DNA of 64,000 nt from Thuidium tamariscinum (GCA_947034885.2 OX344751.2:16554001-16618000); one strand, 5' to 3'. Positions 11,361 to 23,500 are shown, counted from the stretch's first letter. Made by a program: numbers and translations. Notes: generated by a model from the letters alone, not told the origin.

Positions 11361-12260
11361 TGACCACATCGATCGCCGTCACACACAATCTCTTCATCGT
11401 GCAATTAATCAATCTGCGCACCCTTTGACGACTTCCAAAAGGCGTCAATCGATCGAGTTCTCTCGATCGATCAGCGAAGCGGTGAATTCCTTCGATGATC
11501 GCAGTGACAGTACTGATCGATGAATGGAATAGGAGAGTATTGAAGTACTGCACATGATCTTGTACTGTTAGCAGAATTTTTGAATTACAGAAACGAACGA
11601 GCTTCGCGACGTGGCTTGGTAAGTGGAGTTCGTCCTTGAATTCCTGAGCTACCAATCATTACTTTTCTTAACATCCCAACTCAAGTGTGTGCCCATGCGG
11701 AGGGCGGGGACTGGCACGCAACTTAAGATAAGGCCGAATCCGAATGCAAGTACGGGAGTACATGGAGCTAGGGAGGGAGGGAGGGAGTCGCGCCGTTTGT
11801 GAGTTTGGGGAGGTCAAGTTATCATAACTGGAGTTCGTTGGAGACGGACTTGGATGAGATGATTGCCACGCACAGGGGTTCAGTTGGTTGGTTGGTTGGT
11901 TTCCGTTACAAATCTTCCTCACCAAACGGCATCAGTCAGCAATGAATACGCAAACATGCGTCACGGCTCCATTTGTCGCGCCCACTTCACCGCTTCCAAC
12001 TTCCCAGTCTCTCCCGGACTTTCGATTATTGATCATCCAAATAATTGTTGAAAGTGAAGCACAACAATGTTCGGGGAGAGTAGCTGGTCAGTTCATCGTC
12101 AGTTGGTGGAATTGGGAAGAAAAAGAAACCCAGTTGCGATTAGAAAACATCAGACGAAACCCAGTCAGTATTCAGAGTAAAGAAATAGAGAAAAATCATA
12201 AACTGGGGTTGGTTTATGAAAAAACGGCTCAACATGGGTATTGAAAATAAATGGTGAAAA
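11361..12260. other. Higher-GC low-repeat region with simple-sequence runs; ORFs unrecognised
   Basis: It contains a (GGGA)n run at 11769-11788, a (GGTT)n run near 11881-11901 and several ATCGATCGA words near 11450-11470. The largest frames (minus 11655-11275, 126 codons, partly inside the duplication; plus 11888-12244, 118 codons) show no motif I recognise. It may be the promoter or leader zone of an unidentified gene, but nothing decides this. Confidence 0.25.
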
Positions 12261-13870
12261 ACGATGTTTTGTTAAAAATGCGGTGTTTCACAAACTTGGC
12301 ACTTTCGAGTTTAGAGTGAGGAGTGTGAAATTTATACCAACCCTAGAAATGAATGGGAAAATGGCGTTTGAAACACTACCGTTGTGTAACAGTATTTCCA
12401 TTCAAAACTTCAAAAAATATCGCAAACACTGACTCACGCTCCATCCTTGCATGTTTTTCTAGTGATTTTCTTAAGGTTATTACAGCAATGGGAAATCTAC
12501 TACTCAGATTCATTGTAAGATGATTGATTGTCGAAGCTGGTTGAAAATCTGTTGAAAATCCTTTTTTCTTTTCTTTTCTTTTTTAACAAATGGCTGTTGA
12601 AAATCTTTGGTGGGATACTGATACTCTATTCAACCGGTTGAGGTGGCTTTGGAGCATCATTGAAATTCAGTACTGACTGTAGCTTCCGGCTCTGCGTGGA
12701 GCCAGATTAGTGCAACGACACCAAATCTTGGTTCCAAAATCAAATCAAACAGATCAAAACATTAACTGAAGTCCGACTGAAGTTGCTTTCAGTTCAGTTG
12801 CATTAAGTGGAACTTGAGATTGGTAATAAATTTATAAAAATAATACACTGAAAAGTATCCCAAACACTGTAGTTGTAGGGCAAGGGCAATGGAAAATAAT
12901 TCTAAAAATAAATGCCAAAATTATAGAGAAATTATTATTATTATTTTAAAATTGAATGGTGGAAAAAATAATATTGGCCTAAAGAAAAATTATTTCTAGC
13001 ATTTATGAAACCTTGTTTTAAGAAAAAATTAATAATATTTATCAAAGAAGTGTCGATCTTGCCTTTACTTATGGTATACCTTAGGAGCTTATTCACTATT
13101 ATTACATTGAATTTGATTTCGTTGCTTGAAGGCCCTGTAGGCTAGCCTTGGGTATTGGTCATTGACACTCCAAATGTGGCTAGATATAGAGTGTCAATCG
13201 ACAAATTTTGCTTTGATAATCAAATTCATTTGACCTTTACATTTTTTGAATTTTACATTGCCTTCAAAGTGGTTGTTTGAAGTCCAAATTCAAATTTTCT
13301 TGTACCTTCTCAATGTTCTTTTGGTTGTATTTTCAACGATACAACATTAAGTTCTATTTATATAGTGCTTGATATAATGTTCAAAAATGCAAAATGCAAT
13401 TGGAAGGCCAATATACTATGAGAACTGAGGATGCTCTAAGTATCTAGACATTAGATCTTTATTGTTACGAGTCCTTTTTCTTTCCCCATCTCTACAAGAA
13501 CTCATTTATTTATTTTCTTTGAAATGGACAATGGGATATAAGAAATAACAAATACAACACAATCTATCTCTCTAGGGAGTTATATGATTGTAGAAAGTAT
13601 GCAAAAGATTTGACCTTGGAAAGTAAGGCCATCTAGAGCAAAACACACTATTCAAACACGAAGTGATAAAATAGTACAATAATTATCTCCACATTTGTCA
13701 ATAAAGGTAGGCATATGGTTCCTTCCACATTGTTGGTTTTTCTTTGAGCTAAAAAACAAATTATACTAGAATTTATAGATTTTGCCTATGAAAAGGAGGT
13801 ACATCTATGACATCCAATTTCCTACAAAATTGCAACTTTAGGGTGGTTTCAAGAAAGACCGGCTCTAATT
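12261..13870. other. AT-rich stretch with no recognised gene
   Basis: A short (TTA)n run lies at 12930-12945. No repeat family with definable ends was recognised. Confidence 0.3.
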
Positions 13871-13874
13871 TGTG

Positions 13875-14150
13875 TCTCATTCAAAGTGATACTATTGTGC
13901 CCTATGCCATTGCCACGGTCAAATCTAATTTTTGAATGCATTAAAACTTTGAAATTCAATAATTCTCATACCATAGGTCCAAACATCACAAAACCAAGTT
14001 CCATGCACCCCTCATAGCCAAGGGCTTTTTGACAATACCAAGATTGTGACCAGAATATAAGTAAAAGTTATTTTTTTAATTTTTTAGAACCAAAAATAAC
14101 TCAAAATTTATAACTTTTACACCATAGGTTGGAATGCCTCAAAACAAAGT
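13875..14150 (+). repeat. Interspersed repeat H3 (two partial copies in tandem)
   Basis: The first part (13880-14044) carries 'gccattgccacggtc', 'caccccctcat..gccaagggcttt' and 'acaataccaag', as in H1. The second part (14050-14150) again carries 'taaaagttattttttaat', 'aaaaataactcaaaa' and 'acaccataggt', the left half of H1. The ends are not definable. Confidence 0.45.
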
Positions 14151-15255
14151 AAATACACACATGCCTTGAGTAAAGTACATACACCTTCAGTATGTATAAA
14201 AATAAACATACTATAACCATTAAAAATACTTATAATAAAAACACATGTAATATAGGAATCTATAATATAAATATACTATAATAATAGGAAGTTTCAGTAA
14301 TAAAGATACTTATACCATGGGTGTATTGTCTTCTAGGCTTGTAGGCTCACATTCCTAGGTTTACATAATAGCAATCCTCTAATAGTAGTGATTGAATTAT
14401 ATTTAGGGTGTAAATTTTTTTTTCTCCACATTACATTATACAGTGACTTATGTCAAAGTTTGGCTCCTACTATAAAATCATAAAACCTAAAAAAATGTGG
14501 CCCCATCACCAAAATAGTCACCCTAAAGTTATTAAATTCAAGTATAAACAATTAGGTACATTCTTCAATTCTATATACTCTAGGAAAATCACTCATTAAA
14601 CACTTTTAGTCCTCTACAACATTTTACGGTGAAGGTCAAAACATCTCAAACCATGTGTGCACTTGTTGAAGATAGTTCTATTGAAAGCATCTGTCAAGGT
14701 ACAATTACATTGTTTCCCTTCTTAATTTTCATTAATTATTGTAATTATCTAAATTTCAATTTTATGACTTCATGCTATATGATGGTTTCAATGGCTAAGG
14801 AAGCCTTTCTACTTTGAAAATCCATAGAAATTACATGTCTTATCCAAAAATTCTAATCTTTTTTTTCTGAAAATTCATGATTTTCAATTGCTTATAAAAA
14901 AAAGTAGGATTCTTGGGTCCAAGATTACCCTAAATTAGTGGATGATGGTAGAAAGGTATTCAAATTAAATAGTATGGTTGCAAGTTCAAAACTTGGTAGT
15001 ACCAAGTGGTTTAACTTGTGTAAAAGAAGCCCTTCTTCTTATAAGAAACCTTTGCAATGTGTTTTTCAATACATTTGTTTGATAAAAATAGCATTAAGTT
15101 TTTTTAAATCTTGAAAAAAGTGAGTCTAACTATATAAAAATTTCTTAATATTTTGGCAATTTTGACTAGGTATTTTCACCTTAATCCTATAACGTCATTG
15201 TGAACACTACATATATAATGGATGATAGAGAATTCTTGTATATTAGACAAAATTG
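14151..15255. other. AT-rich stretch with no recognised gene
   Basis: Only short low-complexity frames; no family words shared with other parts of the window were found. Confidence 0.3.
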
Positions 15256-16585
15256 TATTAGGGGAGATTTGAAGGCAAAGGAGGGCCATTTCAAGGTTGT
15301 TTAGGGCCATTGCCATGTTTTTTCCTAGTGGTGTGCTAAAAAAGTAAATCAATCCATTATGGCTAAAATTTTGAATTGTTGAATTTTTTAAATTCCAAAA
15401 ATTGTTAAGAAACCTTAAACTTATTTTATTTTATTTTGAATTTTTTTAATAATTTTATAATTTTCTTTAAATTATCATTATCTTATGTGGTACACTAAAA
15501 TTGGTAAATAATATTGGTTGATAATTAGTGTTGTTCTCTATTTTTTATCCCAACACTATTTACCAACTTATGTCTTAATAGTGTTGGAGCACTTAACTCT
15601 TGTCATCAAAATTTGGTTCTTCCGTAGTGTACCACAAATTTTGTCCTTCATTGGCCCCCGATTTTACCCTTCCCTGGCCTAGGACAATTTTGTCCTTCCC
15701 TAGATTAAGACAAATTTTGCCCTTTTCTAGACTAAGGCAATTTGGCCTCCTTCCTCTTCCCTTCCTTGCCTTGAAAACAATTTGAGAAGCTTGGTGAGAC
15801 TTCGGGAGAGCTCCATGTTTTTGTGGGAATGAGGGAACTCCAAAAGCTCCAAGTCTTCTTGAGAATGGGAGAGCTTCAAGCTTTGGAGAAGATTGTAAGC
15901 TCTCAAATGGGGGGGTATACTCTGCCATTTCCCGCCTTGATTTCAAACTCTCCTGGTTCCCTCCACTTCCATTCGAACTTCCACTGCCAATATCTTTTTT
16001 TTGAGGTATGAAAATTTAACATTGGATGACACCATTGGATTTGTCTTTCTCTCCTCTATTTCGTCTAAAAGATCGTGTGTGTTTTTTGTCACCGCTTTTC
16101 TCCCAGCCATTGAAGAATTTTTTTACTATCATTCCTTCATTTTTAAAAGACATTCCATCATTTTTTATAGTCGTTCTAACATTTGTTTCAAATCATTCTC
16201 GCATTTTTTTATTGTCATTATAGCATTTTTTACAATGCTCTACTTGCCTTTGGTGGCACCAATCCCATGAAAATTTTACAAGCAACCTCAGTCATTGCCA
16301 AAGCCAATTGGACAAAAGGAGCACCATTCTCCAAAAGTTAGACCAGGTCTCAGCAAAAAAGTTTTACTATACAGCTGAAATAGTGTTAGATTGAGTTAAT
16401 AATGATCTAATACTAACCTTGCAAATCACAATTAGTGTTAGCTTGGTTAATTAGTATTGCCAACACTATTTACCAATTCTAGTATAATTTCTTGATCACG
16501 TCGAAATGTTGATGTGGCATGTTCCCATAGTTCAGGAACTCAAAATAACTCACGGTCTTCTAATGCCCTAAAATCTTTCCTAGTG
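15256..16585 (+). mobile_element. TIR element P6, interrupted by element K
   Basis: It starts TATTAGGGGAGATTTGAAGG and ends AAATCTTTCCTAGTG, matching the P-family termini. The left part (to about 15492) and right part (from about 16484) together match partial copy P5 at about 42445-42697, for example 'gttaagaaac', 'gatgtggcacgttccca', 'ggaactcaaaataa' and 'cttctaatgccct'. The 990 bp between them is element K, which therefore inserted later. Confidence 0.65.
15494..16483 (+). mobile_element. TIR element K nested in P6
   Basis: The left end ACTAAAATTGGTAAATAATA is the inverse of the right end ...ATTTACCAATTCTAGT (about 20 of 24 positions match). Further inverted copies of CAACACTATT/AATAGTGTTG lie subterminally at 15571-15595 and 16460-16470. 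The interior holds two sets of roughly 30-bp degenerate tandem repeats, one near 15640-15745 ('aattttgtccttccctag') and one near 16115-16240 ('catt..ttttta'). The 117-codon minus-strand frame at 15946-15593 reads through the first set and is not a credible gene. Superfamily unassigned. Confidence 0.7.
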
Positions 16586-16668
16586 GCAATTGTTCATCAT
16601 TGGAATTTTGTACAAAAAGATGAGGTCATGAACAATAGTTTGTTCTCCAATGAATATTTTTGAATGTT

Positions 16669-17321
16669 TTAACCCCTCAATGTCTAAGGCCTATTTTGAG
16701 CTTGTTGGAATTTGCTTTAAGTTGAACAAAATGCCAACGTTTTGATAAGTTGTATCAATTTAAAAAAAATAGTAACCGTACAAATTCAAACTAGACATAG
16801 TAGAGATTGCATAGGAAAAGAAAACACAACAATAGCACTTATGGAGTGAAAAGTTATAATGTTTGACCATGAAGGTGTGAAAACTACAAAAGTGATGTAA
16901 AGTGTTTCTATCCACTTTTCGCAAGTCTAATCTAGAAAGTTGGGGACCAAAAAAATATAGGCTAAAGGGCCTAACATGCATAACTCCAATCAATTTATGG
17001 CTTCTCAAAATCTACTTTACAATTTTTGTAAATGAATATTGAATGTGATTTTTCTTTAAGATCTAGTATATTTGAGGCTCATTTCCAAGAGCTCTTAACA
17101 CTACGGAAAGCCTAGATTGCACTGGGTACCCTTGTACAAAATCTTGAATAGAAAAATTACCATCATTCATTTTCTAAATCGAATTTTTGACACTGAAAAT
17201 AGACTTATGAAAGAACTTTTCAAAATAATAATCTACTAAAAATAGCAAGTTGGTTAGGTTTCATTTCACTTCCAAGTTTTGAAAACACCAGATTTTGGGG
17301 CCTTGGACATTTAGAGGTTAA
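16669..17321 (+). mobile_element. TTAA-flanked element C1 (piggyBac-like, non-autonomous)
   Basis: It starts TTAA-CCCCTCAATGTCTAAGGC and ends CCTTGGACATTTAGAGG-TTAA. The termini are inverted and the target word is TTAA. The interior matches C2 and C3 along its whole length ('cctattttgagctt', 'caacaatakcacttayg', 'gcataactccaatcaattta', 'gatctagtatatttgagg'). At 653 bp with no transposase, it is a MITE of a TTAA-targeting family. Confidence 0.8.
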
Positions 17322-17347
17322 AGGGTTATTAATGTTTTAATGTTATA

Positions 17348-17615
17348 CATTAGAGGGGATTTAGGCCTCTAAAGGGCCGTTTTGGGGTTATTCCCCGAAA
17401 CTATTTCCGTAATTGCCGGTTGCTATTAGGCCAACATTTATCCAAAAAAAAAATTAAAAAATTGGGGGGTTTGAAAATATGAACAAAACCCCAAAAAATA
17501 ATTCAAAAAATAATAATATTTAATGACGTGACACTCTTTTGACCATAGGATTCATGTTCTTGCGACAGAATCTACGTTCCCGCAGTCTTCTAGTAGCCTC
17601 AAAAATCCCCTAATG
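17348..17615 (+). mobile_element. TIR element P2
   Basis: CATTAGAGGGGATTTAGGCC at the left and AAAAATCCCCTAATG at the right are inverted ends. The interior holds 'tctaaagggccgtttt', 'ccccgaaacta', 'gacgtgacactct' and 'cgttcccgcagtctt', all shared with P3 and P4. 268 bp; no clear target duplication. It lies only 26 bp from the end of C1. Confidence 0.75.
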
Positions 17616-18199
17616 CTTTGAAGTGGCGGGGGGGTCAGTTTCCTCCCCAAAATGAAATCAAATTTCCCAAATTTGATTATCCACCACATGGATGGTCAAT
17701 ACCACGTTGAAACGTATTCGCCGGAGAAAACATTTCCCCCCCTCAGCAAGCTACTGCTTGTAGCCCTGTACAGTACCCAAGTCGCTGGCTCGCTCCTACC
17801 AAATCCCGCCCCGCCATTGGCCCAGAAGGGTCCAGAAGCCTCCCTCATCATCACAATGAAGACCAGCCAGACCTACCCTACCCTACCCTGGAGCACTAGA
17901 CCCCTAGAGAACCCAGCCACGACAAAACGACACGGGGTGTCGACAAGATGATGACCCAGCCAACATTATCCGACAACATGATTCACGCCGACTTCCCCCG
18001 CAACGAGTTTCTAGGGTGGGGAGACAAACTCGCTTTCGAGAAAAAGAAAACGCGAACATCGGAACTAAAGGGCACTCACGCATTTGGAGAGAAAAAGAAA
18101 AAGAAAAAGAAAAAAGGGCCGGGGCAGGTTAGGAGGCAAAACGGTAAATCCTGGGCCCAACGGGTAAATCTCATTTGGGTTGGGTTTTTTTGTATAGGG
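17616..18199. other. GC-richer stretch, unrecognised, with an AAAAG-rich run
   Basis: A purine run of repeated AAAAAG words lies at 18087-18117. Frames such as plus 17652-17951 (99 codons, proline-rich) show no recognisable domain. No repeat family match was found. Confidence 0.3.
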
Positions 18200-18303
18200 C
18201 AATGACCACTCGTCGTCGGGGATTACTGAAATTAAAGTGCCGAGGAGGAGGCCTCCTCGTCGGCACTTTAATTTCAGTAATCCCTGACGACGAGCGGTCA
18301 TTG
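18200..18303. repeat. 104-bp near-perfect palindrome with no loop
   Basis: Bases 18200-18251 are the inverse of 18252-18303 with three mismatches in 52 positions. The centre is AGGCCT-like (18249-18254), so there is no spacer. A single strand would fold into one long hairpin. It could be a foldback element, a small-RNA precursor or a relic of an inverted duplication. Confidence 0.95.
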
Positions 18304-18308
18304 TCTGG

Positions 18309-18468
18309 CGTAAAGCACGAGCAATTGGATGAAATCGCGGGATGAGAATGCAAGTTCGATGAAGAACACGTAATCCCTAGTTACGTGAAGAACCCATCAC
18401 CAACTGAGCATTATGCTTCACAATCCTCCCAGGAAATGAATGGCGCACTTCCTGGGAGTGCTTTACGG
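18309..18468. repeat. Possible small TIR element with internal hairpins
   Basis: CGTAAAGCACG at 18310 is mirrored by GTGCTTTACG at 18458-18467. Inside are CTCCCAGGAA/TTCCTGGGAG (18426-18435, 18449-18458) and CACGTAA/TTACGTG (near 18367-18387). There is no second copy in the window, so the element status is tentative. Confidence 0.4.
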
Positions 18469-18475
18469 TATGTTT

Positions 18476-18715
18476 AGGCTCCCCCTAGGATTCAGGAAAT
18501 ATTTTGGGTTCTACTAGTTATCTTCCTTCTATTCCCAAAATGAACCACTTTTCAAGTATAGAGTTTCAGTAGTTTACTCTATTTTTAACTCATAATAGAA
18601 ATTTTTGTAGATTTTTCACTGGTTTTTTTCGCCTTCTTTCAATTTGTAAACAGTTTTTTCTCAAATTCATCCGGCTGATCTTGAACTAGACGTCGGTTCT
18701 TGCCGGACCCTAGCT
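18476..18715 (+). repeat. Interspersed repeat N1
   Basis: About 240 bp shared with N2 at 51413-51655: 'aatattttgggttctac', 'tatcttccttctattccc', 'cagtagtttactct', 'ttctcaaattcatccggct' and 'ccggaccct'. The edges hold a loosely inverted 'aaggtccgg / ccggaccct' pair, so a TIR element is possible. Confidence 0.6.
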
Positions 18716-18834
18716 CCCCTTGGTAATTTGGGGTCTCTGATTCTGAATTCTGAATTTGAAAAAATAAAAAAATTCAGTGTTTTCCCTTGGGGTAAATCCA
18801 GCCTGCGGGCCCACCTTCGATGGTAGGATTTAAC
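18716..18834 (-). mobile_element. Truncated T element (T3)
   Basis: This matches the left third of T1 in reverse: 'taatttggggtctc', 'gggtaaatcca', 'gggcccaccttcgatggtag' and the terminus GGATTTAAC. The other end is missing where it meets N1. Confidence 0.55.
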
Positions 18835-19018
18835 GCTGCGCGGTTATGAGGGAGGGTGGGTCGGATGGGCGGCGGGCTTTTTCCCAATCATTCTGCAGGC
18901 GGGAAGCTATTGTTCGGCTTTGGTCCTGGCAACCGGCTGGCTAACCTTTTTATTATTATTACTTTATGAATTTGAATATAGAAACCGGTGTGAATTAGCC
19001 CCTGAAGGTTTTTGACTA

Positions 19019-19410
19019 CGGTGGAAGCACCTTAAACCGTCCAAATAAGGAATTCAGCATAGTTGGAGGCAGTTTTTTCTAAAAATAAAAGTAATATTTT
19101 TCTAGTATTAGCAAGTGAAAATCATGAATATTATTATTTTTAAATAGATTTTTTGGATGTCATATGTAATTTCTATAATTTTTCAAAGTGTAGGCTCTCT
19201 AGACCACTAAAATTGGTTGATAGATGCCCCCAAATCTTAACAATGCTAAAATCAGCAGTGATCCAATCAGATTTTGGTATGTGTCATTTAATTGCGCAAG
19301 TAAATTATAGTGAAATATTTGGCAAACACATTCACTGCAATCTAGGGATGGTTTTGGATGAGTCTAGGGTCCACTGCAAGGTATAGATGTGGTATTGGGT
19401 GTTTCTCCCT
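19019..19410 (+). mobile_element. Stowaway-like MITE A2 nested in B1
   Basis: Ends CGGTGGAAGCACC and GGTGTTTCTCCCT, flanked on both sides by TA (19017-19018 and 19411-19412). The uninterrupted B2 copy has one TA at this point ('gactatgtttccacc'), so TA is a true target duplication. The interior matches A1, A3 and A4. 392 bp, no ORF. Confidence 0.85.
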
Positions 19411-19442
19411 TACATTTTCACCCAAAATGCTCCAAAATGCAA

Positions 19443-19712
19443 GACACTAAATCCTCCATTCAAAATGGGGTTAATGGGCTCAAGAAGGTAAATTTTGAGT
19501 TTTGTAAGGTAAAATTTTTAAAAAAATCCCTTGTTATGTGCCTTACTTGGGGTATGATTTAGATTTCTACAAGCTAATTTGGAGAATGTGGTGGCAAATA
19601 TGAAGTTAGAATTTACAAAAAAAAATTATTTTTAAAAAATAGAAAATTCTTGCATTTTCCTTCAAGGTAAATCTATTTTGTTGAGTCCACTTCTAAGGGA
19701 GGATTTAGTGTC
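19443..19712 (+). mobile_element. TIR element Q nested in B1
   Basis: The left end GACACTAAATCCTCC is exactly inverted at the right end GGAGGATTTAGTGTC. The flanks are similar ('gctccaaaatgc' left, 'ctccttcaaaaattgc' right), and B2 has one such stretch, suggesting an imperfect 8-10 bp target duplication as in hAT or Mutator elements. It is the only copy in the window. Confidence 0.65.
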
Positions 19713-20502
19713 CTCCTTCAAAAATTGCCATTTCTACAACAAGCATCAAATTAAGTAAAAAAAAGACATTTTTGAACACATGTAATTATAAGACCTTGTA
19801 GTTTTCTAGTTCAATAGAATGTAGAAAAAATTTCAAAATTTTTTGTTGTGTAGATTGCAAGATATCGATATTCGAGTGGATAAAAATCCTTATTTTAGGC
19901 ATGCAAAAAGTTAGACAAGTGCACTTCAAAAGGTCACATTTGTATTTTAAAAAATGTTCAAAATAGTGGGTGTAACTCTTTAGATTCATTCTTTAAGGCA
20001 AATTGGTTACATACTTGAAAATTTTCAAATCATTTGGAATTGTACAACATATAGGAAAAAAATGATGTAGTAGTTAGCATGATGTAGAGAATGATTCATG
20101 TACTAAATCATCAACAATTTATTTATGGAATTGAAAATTGTCAATCTCAATGGTTGTCATGTTGTTATAAACAATTTATACACTATATTTTTATTTTGTG
20201 CAAAATATCAAAAATTGAGTTAAGTCAAGGACTTCAAAATTTATCTTTGAATAGAGATTCCACAACCATCTACAAAATATATTATAAACCAAATCACTTT
20301 CATCTCATCAAACAAAATGGAAAGATTCAAAAGCTTTCAAAATATATATGGATCTAAAAAACTAGTTTCAAATTTCTATATCTTTATCAAATAATTTTTA
20401 AAGAAGTTTTTTAGTTGCTTGGATTGCCCACCAAGCAATGAAAACAACATATGATATAGTAACTTCATACCAAAAAATGCAACATAGGGTTTTAGGGGTT
20501 AA

Positions 20503-23500
20503 AAAGAAGGGATGGGAGAGGGGGGGGGGAAGGCAATAATCAATTTGTCTCCAATGGATGGTCTTGCCTATGGTCCAACCTACATGGGAGGTTAGAATAT
20601 AAAATGACACTTAAACCAATGGAAGCTACTAGAGTAAAAGACATCATTTTTGCACCAAATGTTAAAGAACTCCTAGTAGATGGGCTAATAGACCCGTGTA
20701 GGATGTTGTAGGTAGAAATGGTCTATTGAATCTATATCGCTTAATTTTGGTCTTTATAAACAAGATTTTTTTTCTCAAACTATCCTATTACAAAAAAATT
20801 GGAAAAAATTGTAGAATGAGGTTTCATTTCCAAACAATCTTGTAAAAAAACATTTGTTAAAAAAACAATTTTTGCTATGTGAAAATGGTCTTTGTACTTA
20901 GAAGTTGCAACAATATTTAGATTGTATGAGCAATGCTAAAAATATTTAGGAATTAAGCTTGTTGGCATTTCATTCTTGACTTGTTTCTCCTTGGTGTTTT
21001 TTTATGGAGAATAGTGGATGAGGAAGCTCTTGGATGAAGTTGGTTGGACAAGTTGAAGAGTCAAATGATTTGAATGAAATCTTTAATTATAAGGTCCATA
21101 GGAAGGGGAAGAAAAGTCCCAAGGGAAGGAATAAGTCATTGCTACCATCTTAATCTCTAAAGTCACATTGTTTTCTCAAGGGATAAAATGGATTTTAGAT
21201 AGGTTCCTGTGAGCTTTGTTTTGGTGAAATTTTTTAAGGACTTCTAATAAGAGAGATAAATTTATCATCTTCTTGAAAATATGATTTTAATTTTAATTGG
21301 TATCCGAGAGCAAAAGTTATATACTACAGAAAATTCAAAATTGTACTTAGTAAGCAAAAATGAAACTATTAACACTTGAAATAAAAACTTGAAGAAATAA
21401 TTATTTATAGATTGTATTTTTGTATTATTCATAGAAAATTGTATGTAGATAGAAAGCTTTGGCTCATTCAATTTGGATTTGTGATGTGAAAATTATGGAG
21501 CATCTTGTTTTGTAGCAACCACAATATTTTTGAAAATATAACATATAGGTTTGATTTTTGAGCTCAATTTTTACATTTTTTTCAAAATAATTTTTTTGTA
21601 TTATTAGTTTTGATTTCTAGAATGATCTCACCATTGGCTTTTGTGTGCATTAAGTCCTTAGAGCTATTAACAATTTAGTTTTTATGTCCATCACATACCT
21701 TTTTATGCTTTAAGTTTATTCAAACAATGAAGATGACATTATGTTTATCTTCTTTTTTTTCCTACATTTTCAAATCAATTCTTTATGATAGTATTTTATT
21801 AATTCCAATATTTAGTGCAATTTTTTGGGATAAAGAAGCTTCAAAGTCCCATAAACTAACTTGCAATGGTGGCAAAGTACATAATTTATTCACTTTGAAT
21901 GCATTTATGTTGCAATTTATGTAATCAAAGCTTCTAAATTTTCTTCTTTACATTCTTCAACTAGTCTAGTGCAAGATTCTACAATTAGAGATGCAAAAAT
22001 ATCATTTTACAATTTATATCTCTTTGCACTCAAATGGCAATTTTACTTGATTTTCAATCAAAAAGAAAAGGCATTTGGCCTTTGGGAGTTATGGTACATG
22101 GCAATAGGCAAGTTAGTTCAATTAGCATGAGAGTTTGAGTGGTAAAAGACATTCACTCAAATGAATTATATTCATTCGGTATGATTGAAATTTAAATAGG
22201 GTGAACATGTAGATGAAATTCAAAGAATAAATTGATTGACACCAATAGATATGAATGGAAGTGGGATGAATTTCAAAAGAAAGTCGATGACATTGATGAA
22301 AGCAGATGATAGTAAATGAAACTTGAATAAAAATCACATTATGTGTAATATACAACAATAATGTAGATCACGTTCTATTGATTATATCTAAACTACTATT
22401 AACTTTCTAATCATTGAAAATTATAATTTTGTGTCATTTACAAGGAAATTGACTAATAATATCCATTTAATTAGAAATTTCTAATCCTATATACATTGGA
22501 GCTGATGTAATGCATTGAAAGTTGAGTTGAAATAACTAAGGACTTGATGTAATCTTCATGGACTTGAAAGCTAATGAATGTCCTAAATTGTATTTTTAGA
22601 ATTTCATTTGTACCTCTCTATAGAAAATTCTACATCTTAATCCTTAAAAAAAACTAAAGAGATTATTATGTGTTTTAAGAAAATTTTAGCAAGCTCTATT
22701 GACTTTGTAATTTGAAATTTTTGCATGAAATCTTTGAGATGAATTTTCTATCAAAGTTATTAGTGATGTCATTTTTTCATCAATTGAAATACCTCTTTTT
22801 ACTTTACAATTTTGTTAAAGATGAATATGAAAAAAATTGAATAATTTTTTTTCATGTATTTTCAACTCATTTTTTCAACATATTGACTAAAATGCACAAC
22901 TAATCAAAAGTACCAATGAGGGTGCAAATTGAATGTATTATATTTTATAACATTACTTAGTATGTAGGAAAGAGAGGCAGTGAGTTATTAACTTATTATC
23001 TTTTTTAAAAGGCGCCATTTGAGTGGATACATGATGGTTAGGGAATAGATTACTTATTGGGTCATAGTACAATGAGATTTGGTTTATACTTCTCTAATTT
23101 ATTTAAGAGCCATGGTTGGTCCATTTCTAACTAAGTGGATAGGTGTCCATTAAATTTTTTCAAAATGAGAATTGACAACCTAACTATCTTTTTATTGATG
23201 CTAAAAAAATTTGAAACAATGATTGATTCAAGCTTCCATTTAAGTTTTAGTAAAGGTCACATGTTGGAACCTTTACTATTTTTTTTTGTATGACATAATT
23301 TTTGTTTTTGGTAAAGCCATATCTTTTTCAAACCGTATATGCATGGGTTTTGTAAGGGCTACAAATCAAAAATAGATTCCTATGGCAATTTTTTTGGGGA
23401 AATTCATGAGAAATTTGAAATTGCTCCAAAAAAAAATGAAATGACTTCTTTTGGATTCCACATCAATATTTCTTGAAGTGAAAAATAAGGAAAATTCTTT

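Larger units (their letters stand above)
18995..20502 (+). mobile_element. TTAA-type element B1, split by A2 and Q
   Basis: It begins TTAG-CCCCTGAAGGTTTTTGACTA at 18995 and ends TTTTAGGGG-TTAA at 20502. Relative to B2 it is interrupted after 'tttttgacta' by MITE A2 and again after 'gctccaaaatgc' by element Q. Between and after these, B sequence resumes ('ttttcacccaaaatgctcc', 'ttgccatttctac', 'acacatgtaattataagacc', 'gattgcaagatat', 'catgatgtagagaatgattca'). With the two insertions removed about 850 bp remains, the usual family size. Confidence 0.75.

Noticed and set aside
14970-15010. tRNA or SINE B-box-like word (gcaagttcaaaactt)
   Set aside because: No matching A-box at the right distance and no cloverleaf stems could be formed.
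15593-15946. 117-codon minus-strand ORF rich in K and G
   Set aside because: It reads through degenerate 30-bp repeats inside TIR element K and has no recognisable domain.
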